A stretch of DNA of 38,008 nucleotides, from IMG/VR virus record IMGVR_UViG_3300022745_000094, positions 1 through 38,008 of that record. One strand, 5' to 3'. The DNA is from a virus. A program made the translations under genes and the position numbers. The notes under the pieces were generated by a model that had not been told where the DNA came from, searched no databases, and saw nothing but the letters and a program-made list of their open reading frames with translations. Positions 31,015 through 36,720 of the stretch are shown here, one piece after another; the first letter of the stretch is position 1; the number at the start of each line of letters is the position of its first letter.

Positions 31015-32027
31015 GCTGCACCGCCTTCCAGTTTGACTTTCATTTCTTCAAACTTGGCAGCCAGCACATCCTTGCCGTCTTCTACGGTTTCAATCCATTC
31101 GCCCCAGATGTACAGCGCATCAATGTCCTTGGCTGCGCACAGGCCGGCCATCACCTCGTCAAACGTCTTGGATGTAGGGGACTGCGCATTCTGAGCGCCC
31201 TTGATTTCGCCGGTGTCTTGGTCCACCACGGTCTTGGCCTTTAGCGCCTTGCGGTGCGCAATGACCGCATCTTTGAACGACTGGTGATCGTCTGGCTGCT
31301 TGGAAAACTTGCCGTTGTGTTCTTTCCAGTAGGCCGCTGCAGCCTGGTCTGTCGTGGTTTCGCGTGCGCCTACCAGGTAGGGTCGAACATCCACGGTGTC
31401 GACCACTTCATCCGCGGCGCCCATGTAGCGGGTCTTTGGAACATCGACCAGTTCTTCCGGCGTATAGACGCCCAAGATCGCACCAGGGCAGAACAGGCGG
31501 GCCCAATTCTTGACCTGCAGGTATCCCATCTGCTGCTTTGGGTTTGTTTTCCACAGCGGCGAGTTCTTGGTTGTCACCTTTGACTCGCTCAGCCACTCAC
31601 CCCAGGTAATTTCGGCCTCTCCCTTGATCACGGCGCCGACGCGGCACTGCAGGCTTGGACTTTCACCCTTGTATTCATAGTGAAACCGGCCGCTGATGGT
31701 GTTTGACTGCTGCACCACGGCATTGACCAGCTGCGCCTCGTAGCCCAGCGTCCCGTTGACAAGATGGGTTTTCTGGGCAACAGCGAACGGATTCATTCCC
31801 CATTGCATTGCCTGCATCACAACTGCCATGCAGTCGGACGGATTCTTCTGCAGGTGCACTGGCACTGTGCTTTTACCGCTGGCCATCAGATCGGCGACGC
31901 GCATCAGCGTTTCCATGGTTCCGGTGTCCATCATCAGGGAGCTTGCTTGCGCGCGGCCGGTATCAGCCAATGCGCCGGATTCAATGGTTTGCAGCGCGGT
32001 GCTTTCGGGTTTTGTGGTTGTGTTCAT
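31011..32027 (-). CDS. recT: RecT-family single-strand annealing protein
   Basis: 338 residues. The RecT core is evident: LMASGKSTVPVHLQ, a DCMAVVMQAMQWGMNPFAVAQ segment, HLVNGTLGYEAQLVNAVV, and MGYLQVKNWARLFCPGAILGVYTPEEL. It anneals complementary strands exposed by the adjacent nuclease. About 100 C-terminal residues extend beyond the core and may contact partners. The gene follows the coiled-coil gene after 21 bases that contain the TTAACCCCACCACCAACC leader motif. Confidence 0.93.
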   Translation of the reverse strand: MNTTTKPESTALQTIESGALADTGRAQASSLMMDTGTMETLMRVADLMASGKSTVPVHLQKNPSDCMAVVMQAMQWGMNPFAVAQKTHLVNGTLGYEAQLVNAVVQQSNTISGRFHYEYKGESPSLQCRVGAVIKGEAEITWGEWLSESKVTTKNSPLWKTNPKQQMGYLQVKNWARLFCPGAILGVYTPEELVDVPKTRYMGAADEVVDTVDVRPYLVGARETTTDQAAAAYWKEHNGKFSKQPDDHQSFKDAVIAHRKALKAKTVVDQDTGEIKGAQNAQSPTSKTFDEVMAGLCAAKDIDALYIWGEWIETVEDGKDVLAAKFEEMKVKLEGGAA

Positions 32028-32034
32028 GGTTCGT

Positions 32035-32052
32035 GGTTGGTGGTGGGGTTAA
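32035..32052 (-). promoter_or_regulatory. Leader motif after stop codon, before recT
   Basis: Sense strand TTAACCCCACCACCAACC directly after the stop of the upstream gene (the TAA is that stop codon), eight bases before the RecT ATG. No clear purine-rich ribosome site is present, so this motif may matter for RecT translation. Confidence 0.4.
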
Positions 32053-33059
32053 ATGAATTCGGCAGAAATGCGCTCGGTGACTTCGCTCAGGTCCATGGCC
32101 AGCAGCCACTCCAGAACTTTGGATTCGTGCACGCGGTAGTGCAGGGCCAGCACGTCGACAATTTCCATGTCGGTGGGGCGGCCGGCCTTTTGTGCCGGCG
32201 TGGCGATGCTTGTGACATTTGCAGTCGGCAGCGGGTGGGATTCAGGAAATGCCGCCACGGCCTGGGCGAACTGCTGCACCTGTGCTTCGAAGTCATCGGC
32301 CGGCGTAACCACCTTGGGCTTGGCATCCTCGATGGCTTTGGCTGCTGCTGCCCGGGCAGCGGACAGTTCGGCGCGCTCACGATCCAGCGCTGCACGCTCC
32401 TCGGCCAATCGCTTGGACTCGGCTTCCTGTTCGGCCTTCACCCGGGCACGCTCTGCCTCTTCGGACACCTTCTCGGCGTGCAGCTTTTCGACCTGCACCA
32501 CTACGCCATTGAAAGTGTTCTGGGCGTCTTCGGAGAACTCTTCGAAGCTGGAAAAGCCTGCGTCCCCGATAGCCTCCAGGCGCTGCAGCAGCTCCTGGAT
32601 GCGCTCTGCGGTGCGGCACTGGGCTGCCAGTGGCACATAGCCCCGGATTTCGCTGATGCGCTCGTGAATGGCGGTGATGCGGGCGCGCTCTTTGGCCTCG
32701 GCCTCGCGCTTGATGCGTTCCTGCTCCTGGTCCCATTCATCGCGCAGGGCAAGCAGGCGTTTTTCTTCGGGCTCAATGATGGCGATCAGGCGATCCTCTT
32801 CAGCGATCACGGCCTTGGAGAACTTTGTGGCATCGTCGCGTGCTGCCTTGCTGACCTTCTCAATATCGGTGCGGGCGGTGCGCAACTCCATCGCCGCGCC
32901 ATGCGCTTGCTGCCGGCCAGCCTTGTCGACCACTGCAACGATATGCATGTTCTTCATGGCCATGGCCGTCAGATCGGCCTCGGTCTGGGTGGAATTCAGC
33001 GCCAGCGCGGCGCGCGCCTGGACGGTGAGGGCGGAGCTGCGCTCCATTACTTCAGTCAT
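32049..33059 (-). CDS. Coiled-coil protein upstream of RecT
   Basis: 336 residues from the ATG at 33059, with GGAG nine bases upstream; the frame is open further but upstream starts lack support. Residues about 30-250 are an almost continuous charged coiled coil (EEDRLIAIIEPEEKRLLAL, EEAERARVKAEQEAESKRL). The C-terminus is a small folded region ending ERISAEFI. Similar long coiled-coil proteins accompany RecT systems in phages; the function is not established. It is not an SMC or SbcC protein, as no Walker motif is present. Confidence 0.7.
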   Translation of the reverse strand: MTEVMERSSALTVQARAALALNSTQTEADLTAMAMKNMHIVAVVDKAGRQQAHGAAMELRTARTDIEKVSKAARDDATKFSKAVIAEEDRLIAIIEPEEKRLLALRDEWDQEQERIKREAEAKERARITAIHERISEIRGYVPLAAQCRTAERIQELLQRLEAIGDAGFSSFEEFSEDAQNTFNGVVVQVEKLHAEKVSEEAERARVKAEQEAESKRLAEERAALDRERAELSAARAAAAKAIEDAKPKVVTPADDFEAQVQQFAQAVAAFPESHPLPTANVTSIATPAQKAGRPTDMEIVDVLALHYRVHESKVLEWLLAMDLSEVTERISAEFI

Positions 33060-33072
33060 AGTGGATTTCTCC

Positions 33073-33085
33073 GGTTGGTGGTTAA
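33073..33085 (-). promoter_or_regulatory. Leader motif before coiled-coil gene
   Basis: Sense strand TTAACCACCAACC, where the TAA ends a possible 32-residue gene. Third clear member of the post-stop motif group; here a GGAG site follows it. Confidence 0.35.
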
Positions 33086-33180
33086 AAGGTCCGGCGCATG
33101 GTTTCGAATGCGCGGCGCACAGCGCGCAGGGGCGTAGCGCCCCCACGGCGGTAGAAGGAAATGAGTCGGATAAAGACCAT
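33082..33180 (-). CDS. Possible 32-residue basic peptide
   Basis: An ATG at 33180 overlaps the TGA of the preceding gene (TGATG), and the frame runs 32 codons to a TAA that is part of the leader motif at 33073-33085. The peptide is strongly basic and amphipathic (FIRLISFYRRGGATPLRAVR), like small Arg-rich peptides seen in other podoviral early operons. It could be a regulator or an RNA-binding peptide. Evidence is position and composition only. Confidence 0.45.
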   Translation of the reverse strand: MVFIRLISFYRRGGATPLRAVRRAFETMRRTF

Positions 33181-33461
33181 CACAGCGAGATCCCCAAGGC
33201 TTCTTGGCGGGAGACATAGCGCGTGATCTGAGCTGCTTCAAGGTCAGAAGCGCTGCTCTCAGCGAAGTCCTCATCAGCCTTGACGCACAACTCGCCCCAG
33301 ACCTCGTCGGTCAGGGTGTCGTTGATGATCTTTCCCTGATACAGGACATTCACTATGTCGGTAGTAGTGAACGATCCACGCTCGTCGCAATCGGTCTCTG
33401 CGTCATATTCGACCGTTACGGTAGCGTTTCCGGCACCAATGGTGGTTTCAAAGCTGTACAT
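33180..33461 (-). CDS. Small acidic early protein
   Basis: 93 residues from the ATG at 33461; a longer form in the same frame would run through the membrane peptide gene. Starts MYSFETTIGAGNATVTVEYD, beta-like and acidic, with DCDERGSF, then a helical tail with SRQEALGISL. No family recognised. One base separates it from the upstream small gene. Confidence 0.6.
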   Translation of the reverse strand: MYSFETTIGAGNATVTVEYDAETDCDERGSFTTTDIVNVLYQGKIINDTLTDEVWGELCVKADEDFAESSASDLEAAQITRYVSRQEALGISL

Positions 33462-33462
33462 G

Positions 33463-33642
33463 TCAGCCCCGAGCAAAAATGCCAGACACCATGCCGACGA
33501 TGCACAACACCGCAAATACGGCGGTAAGGAAGTCCGCCATGGTCAGCGGGGAGGGATGTTCAACTGGCTGGCCCAACTGGTCAAAGTTGGAGCGGTAGCA
33601 GTCGCACGTGCGGCCCTGCTGGCAGTTGTGGTTGCAGCTCAC
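33463..33642 (-). CDS. Small Cys-rich membrane protein (59 aa)
   Basis: GTG at 33642 overlaps the stop of target A (GTGA) and is preceded by GGAGG at the right distance. The N-terminus has a CNHNCQQGRTCDC cluster, possibly metal-binding, and the C-terminus a membrane segment (FLTAVFAVLCIVGMVSGI). Small proteins with a C-x3-C-x4-GRxC-type head and one membrane helix occur in other phages near early genes; function unknown. Coupling to target A makes joint expression likely, and it could anchor or assist that protein. Confidence 0.7.
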   Translation of the reverse strand: MSCNHNCQQGRTCDCYRSNFDQLGQPVEHPSPLTMADFLTAVFAVLCIVGMVSGIFARG

Positions 33643-34106
33643 GCGGCCTCCACGGAAGTCAAAGAATTGAAGGACTGAAGAGACAACCTGCGGACGGCAA
33701 CAGCCGAAAGATCGTTGCCCTTGTGGTTGTCGTTCTGGTCGCCGGTGCTGAAGTAGCAACCCCAGGCGTAGGAGGCGTCTTCCTCTTCACTCGTCCAGTG
33801 CCAGCCAGATGTGGGTCGATTGGTGGTGTTAGTGAATATCAGCATCGCCTCGGCGCGCGTCGGCAGCCGGGCACCGTCACCAAGGCTCTCTGCCCAGGCA
33901 ATTGCGGCCTTCCAGGTCATGCGCGTGGTCGGGCGCGCATCGAGCAGCACCAGGTGGCCGGTGGCGCCGCCCTTGAGGTCGCTGGAAATTCCGATGTAGG
34001 TTCCGCCCAGCTCAGGCAGGTGCTGGCCAATAGCCGGAACAGATCCCGCTGCTGCGGTGGGTTTGGCCTTTGCTGCTCGCTTGGCCGGTGTCTTGGTGGT
34101 CGCCAT
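33639..34106 (-). CDS. DGR target A: basic-tailed variable lectin-like protein
   Basis: 155 residues from the ATG at 34106 (GGGAG eight bases upstream), the first gene after promoter PL. The N-terminus ATTKTPAKRAAKAKPTAAA is a histone-H1-like Lys/Ala/Pro tail, likely to bind nucleic acid or another acidic surface. The lectin-like domain follows (GGTYIGISSDLKG, HLVLLDARP, WKAAIAWAESLG, LPTRAEAMLIF, GWHWTSEE) and ends with the VR3 tail plus 14 more residues. It lies about 6 kb from TR and RT, so it is a remote target. Intracellular action is more likely than display, given the tail. Confidence 0.88.
   Translation of the reverse strand: MATTKTPAKRAAKAKPTAAAGSVPAIGQHLPELGGTYIGISSDLKGGATGHLVLLDARPTTRMTWKAAIAWAESLGDGARLPTRAEAMLIFTNTTNRPTSGWHWTSEEEDASYAWGCYFSTGDQNDNHKGNDLSAVAVRRLSLQSFNSLTSVEAA
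33661..33680 (-). repeat. VR3 flank element
   Basis: AAAGAATTGAAGGACTGAAG on the plus strand, nine bases from VR3. Together with 27570-27589 and 28066-28084 it forms the VR-associated element. Here it is translated as the LQSFNSL part of the target A tail. Confidence 0.5.
33690..33778 (-). repeat. DGR variable repeat VR3
   Basis: Nine differences from TR: eight at sense-strand adenines and one G-to-T change in the constant region (Glu to Asp in NDLSAVAVRR). Without gaps. It encodes WGCYFSTGDQNDNHKGND. The non-adenine change suggests that this VR has not been rewritten up to its very end recently. Confidence 0.93.
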
Positions 34107-34243
34107 CTCTATCACTCCCAGGTTGTTGGACAACCTCGCCACTTCCGCTGCAGGCCACCGGCCCTAACCCCCTTTCTGCATCCTGTCGGTTCGCCGCGTA
34201 TCGCTCGGCTGGGGTGTTTCGCTTTCGTTTGCGAGTGAAGTGA

Positions 34244-34285
34244 ATATTAGTGAACAGCTAACATTGTGTCAATAGCGAACAGCTA
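34244..34285 (-). promoter_or_regulatory. Promoter PL with two operators
   Basis: Minus-strand sigma-70 promoter TTGACA (34272-34267), 17-base spacer, TAATAT (34249-34244). Operators TAGTGAACAGCTA (34248-34260) and TAGCGAACAGCTA (34273-34285) are TAGC-N5-GCTA palindromes 25 bases apart. One covers the spacer and the first bases of the -10; the other abuts the -35. The pair at PR has the same sequence type, spacing and placement. PL drives the leftward operon with the DGR, recombination, Tad2 and integrase genes. Confidence 0.88.
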
Positions 34286-34326
34286 AACGTATAGAAAATT
34301 TTTTTTGATTGATCTGTTGTAGGATG

Positions 34327-34350
34327 AAAAAAACCGCCTCGGTGGGCGGC
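34327..34350 (-). terminator. Terminator of the lysogeny operon
   Basis: On the minus strand CCGCC-CACCGA-GGCGG followed by seven T. It ends leftward transcription from the repressor operon about 40 bases before PL and keeps it from feeding into the early operon. Confidence 0.88.
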
Positions 34351-34372
34351 TGGTGGGGAGGGTGGGGCTAGT

Positions 34373-34654
34373 TCAATGGACGTTTCGGGCAATAAAGAAG
34401 GTCGCCGCACACAGCAGTCCGCCAAAGGTGATCATTGCTCCGATGATGCGCCAGGTCTGAGCGTTGATCTCCTGGTGAAGCTTTACCTCTAGGCGCAGCA
34501 AGTCTTCCTTGGTGGCCAAGGCTGGCACGATTGCTTCAAGTTTTGCGACACGGGTTTCCATTCCGCCATCATACGGCGGATCGCCGCCGCCTTGCATGGC
34601 CTTTTCCTCGAGGCCCTTAAGCCGCGTGTCGAATTGGTATATGTCGGCGCTCAT
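34373..34654 (-). CDS. Small membrane protein with coiled coil, lysogeny operon
   Basis: 93 residues. Residues 30-65 form a charged coiled coil (METRVAKLEAIVPALATKED), then a single C-terminal membrane segment (IIGAMITFGGLLCAATFFIA). The design resembles small XhlA-like phage proteins that associate with the membrane. Its ATG overlaps the upstream stop (ATGA at 34651-34654). Since it is transcribed with the repressor, it may be made in lysogens and affect superinfection, which is inference. Confidence 0.65.
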   Translation of the reverse strand: MSADIYQFDTRLKGLEEKAMQGGGDPPYDGGMETRVAKLEAIVPALATKEDLLRLEVKLHQEINAQTWRIIGAMITFGGLLCAATFFIARNVH

Positions 34655-34863
34655 GACGATGCCTTATCAAGCAGCTCCAGGCAGTGATCCATGGCTTCTG
34701 CGTATTCCTTTTCTGCTGAGATGACGGAATCCATCTGCTCTTTTGAGACTGATGATGGTGCGGCGAAATCTAGTCGAGCATGTATCGCTTTATGGCTCGT
34801 AAGAATGCACCGTGCGATTGCCAAATAAATCTGCAGATGATCTTTCTTTTCCATTTGTTGCAT
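34651..34863 (-). CDS. Small helical protein, lysogeny operon
   Basis: 70 residues from ATG at 34863 with AGGA upstream. Helical, with IYLAIARCILTSHKAIHARLD and an acidic second half. No family recognised. It lies 36 bases after the membrane-protein gene and is coupled to the next one. Confidence 0.6.
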   Translation of the reverse strand: MQQMEKKDHLQIYLAIARCILTSHKAIHARLDFAAPSSVSKEQMDSVISAEKEYAEAMDHCLELLDKASS

Positions 34864-34899
34864 TGTTTCCTATTTACACCCACGGTCCGCGTGGGGTAG

Positions 34900-35367
34900 T
34901 TACCAAGTGGGAATTCCGCGGCTGCGGAGTTCCTTGGCTGTATCTGTGATGAATTCTTCAAGCGTAGGTGACGTCATCTCACCGACTTTGTACATCTCAG
35001 TTACGACCTGCTGAAACGATAGGTCCGAGTTCTTTAATTTCCAGCGAAATTCACGGATTGACTGTGGTGCGCCAGAATCTTTGTTCCATCGATATACCAA
35101 TATCGCCGCAACTAAAGCGACTTGTAGCCAACTAAACACAATAAAGAAAAAGCTGATCGCCCAGACAATAAAAAACTTGAACGCACTTGCGAACAGGCTG
35201 CGCTCAACATCGGCCTTTGTCATCATCTTTATCGAACCATCAATCCAGCTCCTACGCTGGCCAACCTTATTCAGGTTTCTTTCCATGCGGGAATTGATGG
35301 TGATGATGGAGCTGATCACCCCGTACATCCAAATTAAGAGTGCCACAAAAACGCCGGATTCATACAT
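34900..35367 (-). CDS. Membrane protein of the lysogeny operon, possible exclusion factor
   Basis: 155 residues. Hydrophobic N-terminal segment (VFVALLIWMYGVISSII), a second broad one in the middle (FFIVWAISFFFIVFSWLQVALVAAILVY), and a soluble C-terminal helical part. GC content is below that of the late genes. AAGGGA precedes the start. Genes in the same transcript as a prophage repressor are often lysogenic conversion or superinfection exclusion genes; this one has the right topology, but its function is unknown. Confidence 0.65.
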   Translation of the reverse strand: MYESGVFVALLIWMYGVISSIITINSRMERNLNKVGQRRSWIDGSIKMMTKADVERSLFASAFKFFIVWAISFFFIVFSWLQVALVAAILVYRWNKDSGAPQSIREFRWKLKNSDLSFQQVVTEMYKVGEMTSPTLEEFITDTAKELRSRGIPTW

Positions 35368-35460
35368 ACTTTTCCCTTTTCTTCAGTGATGTGACAGGCT
35401 AATCCCTCTAATGGGTGATTCACGGCCTGCTGTATGCAAGGTATGGTCGAAACGGGAGTT

Positions 35461-35847
35461 TCATTTGTCCGTCGTGCCGTTTTTCTGATTTGAAGCTATG
35501 GTGGCTGCCTCGAAACGCTCGATACGTTCTCGAATCTGCCCCTGGATTTCGATCCGCTGTTCGTATGTCAGAGCGTTAAATCTTTCTGGCTCAATGCCTG
35601 GGAACGGCCACATCTTGAAATTTGTGTCCATCCAACCCACTGCCTTACCGGCATGAAGTTCAATTTTCCTGGCTCCAACACTGTCAATCTTTGTCCGTTT
35701 TCCACTGCGGAGCTGCCAAGCATAAACCTTTGATATTCCCAAGTTAAAGGCCACTTCGGAATCATTCAGTGGCGCACCTCGATGCGCTTCCAGCTCCCGC
35801 ACAAGGCCCTGGAAATTTTCGAGTCGAATTTCCTCAATTGTTCGCAT
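35461..35847 (-). CDS. CI-like repressor without protease domain
   Basis: 128 residues from the ATG at 35847; another ATG seven codons upstream (35868) is possible. Residues about 8-55 carry a helix-turn-helix (LENFQGLVRELE ... SEVAFNLGISKVYAWQLRSGKR), and the C-terminal half is helical (FNALTYEQRIEIQGQIRERIERFEA). It lacks the autocleaving serine-protease domain of lambda CI, so induction must work differently. Divergent from the cro-like gene with operators between them. It probably binds the TAGC-N5-GCTA sites at PR and PL. Confidence 0.82.
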   Translation of the reverse strand: MRTIEEIRLENFQGLVRELEAHRGAPLNDSEVAFNLGISKVYAWQLRSGKRTKIDSVGARKIELHAGKAVGWMDTNFKMWPFPGIEPERFNALTYEQRIEIQGQIRERIERFEAATIASNQKNGTTDK

Positions 35848-35882
35848 GCCAAGAGGGTAGCAATACATGACGTTTAAATGGT

Positions 35883-35924
35883 TAGCGGATGGCTATTGAC
35901 GAAACGTTGGCGGTTCGCTAATAA
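35883..35924 (+). promoter_or_regulatory. Promoter PR with two operators
   Basis: TTGACG (35896-35901), 17-base spacer, TAATAA (35919-35924). Operators TAGCGGATGGCTA (35883-35895) and TGGCGGTTCGCTA (35908-35920) are 25 bases apart, one abutting the -35 and the other lying in the spacer and touching the -10. The expected transcription start is at 35931-35932, so the cro-like ATG at 35933 has almost no leader. A weak leftward promoter for the repressor gene may overlap (TTTAAA at 35875-35880 as -10). Confidence 0.88.
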
Positions 35925-35932
35925 TCTCGTAC

Positions 35933-36172
35933 ATGAAGCTCTCCGATCTTTACAAAACACTCACCAAGGCAGAGCGTGAATCGCTCTCCAAGGCTATCAA
36001 CACCTCTCCTGGGTATCTGTACCAACTTGCTACCCAGTGGAGGGACAAAAAGCCATCTTTGGAAATCCTCAAGGCTCTCAGCCAGGCAGATAGTCGTTTG
36101 ACCATCGAAGACTTGGTCAACGAGTTCACTGGAACGTCGGCAATAAGCAACTCCACGCAGCAGGGAGCTTGA
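35933..36172 (+). CDS. Cro-like helix-turn-helix protein, near-leaderless
   Basis: 79 residues. MKLSDLYKTLTKAERESLSKAI followed after a break by SPGYLYQLATQWRDKKPSLE forms the helix-turn-helix of YdaS/Cro-type proteins. As first gene of the rightward operon it should compete with the repressor for the operators and favour lytic growth. No ribosome binding site precedes the ATG and the predicted message starts within a base or two of it, so translation would be leaderless, as for lambda cI from PRM. Confidence 0.8.
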   Translation: MKLSDLYKTLTKAERESLSKAINTSPGYLYQLATQWRDKKPSLEILKALSQADSRLTIEDLVNEFTGTSAISNSTQQGA

Positions 36173-36391
36173 GTGGCCACCGACAAAGTGACAGAAATCC
36201 GGGTGGAACTCCCGGCGCACGAATGCTCCGTGCTGGACGGATATGTCCAGGCGACCGGTAAGACCCGTACCCAAGTGATGCGGGATCTGCTGCGTGACTG
36301 GAGCGATGCAAAGCTTCATGAAGCTACTTTGATCTTGCGTGTGGCCGGGCGCAATCCGGGTACATCGGAAACCAACCGGGGTGACCTATGA
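36173..36391 (+). CDS. Ribbon-helix-helix regulator
   Basis: 72 residues from GTG at 36173, directly after the previous stop, with GGAG upstream. The strand KVTEIRVELP and helices AHECSVLDGYVQATGK and TRTQVMRDLLRDW are the ribbon-helix-helix (CopG/Arc-type) pattern. It should bind DNA as a dimer. As second gene in the immunity-replication operon, a CII-like or modulating role in the lysis-lysogeny choice is possible, but its target is not known. Confidence 0.75.
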   Translation: MATDKVTEIRVELPAHECSVLDGYVQATGKTRTQVMRDLLRDWSDAKLHEATLILRVAGRNPGTSETNRGDL

Positions 36392-36720
36392 GCGACACCG
36401 CACATACGCGGGCGGCACGGCGAAATCACAAGCCAATATCCCCCACAAATACCGGTCCTTTCACCGCGCCAGCTGGTGGTCAGTCGCACGACGCACTTAG
36501 CCCGTTCCACTGGCACGAAAACTGCCGACCATCGATTTTTTACACCGAGGCTGGAGAGAAGGCAGCGAAGCGCCTGGTTGGTGGCTCAAACGGCAAGGCG
36601 ATTGACCAGAATGGCCGGCAAATTGTCGACATTAAGCCTCACAAGGGGCAGTCCATCGTTATCACCAGGCAAGACCAAGCAGATCGCACACAGGCGATTA
36701 AGAGGGGGACTTCGCGGTGA
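36388..36720 (+). CDS. Early protein, function unknown
   Basis: 110 residues overlapping its neighbours as ATGA (36388-36391) and GTGA (36717-36720). The first 45 residues are rich in Pro, Thr and His and probably disordered; the second half (FYTEAGEKAAKRLV ... IVDIKPHKGQSIVITR) is a small mixed domain. No family recognised. It is coupled to the replication initiator. Confidence 0.6.
   Translation: MSDTAHTRAARRNHKPISPTNTGPFTAPAGGQSHDALSPFHWHENCRPSIFYTEAGEKAAKRLVGGSNGKAIDQNGRQIVDIKPHKGQSIVITRQDQADRTQAIKRGTSR

Noticed and set aside
31764-33137. Long open frame of 457 codons on the plus strand opposite recT and the coiled-coil gene
   Set aside because: It is the mirror of strongly coding minus-strand genes with recognisable families; its protein is Gly/His/Cys-rich low complexity with no family signature, as expected for an antisense frame in GC-rich DNA.
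33082-33180. Leaving the gap before the coiled-coil gene empty
   Set aside because: A TGATG overlap and a basic peptide frame exist there, so a low-confidence small gene was listed instead of calling it empty.
26929-33778. CRISPR array from the repeated 90-base units
   Set aside because: The copies are not regularly spaced, are kilobases apart and sit at gene ends; differences are adenine-directed.
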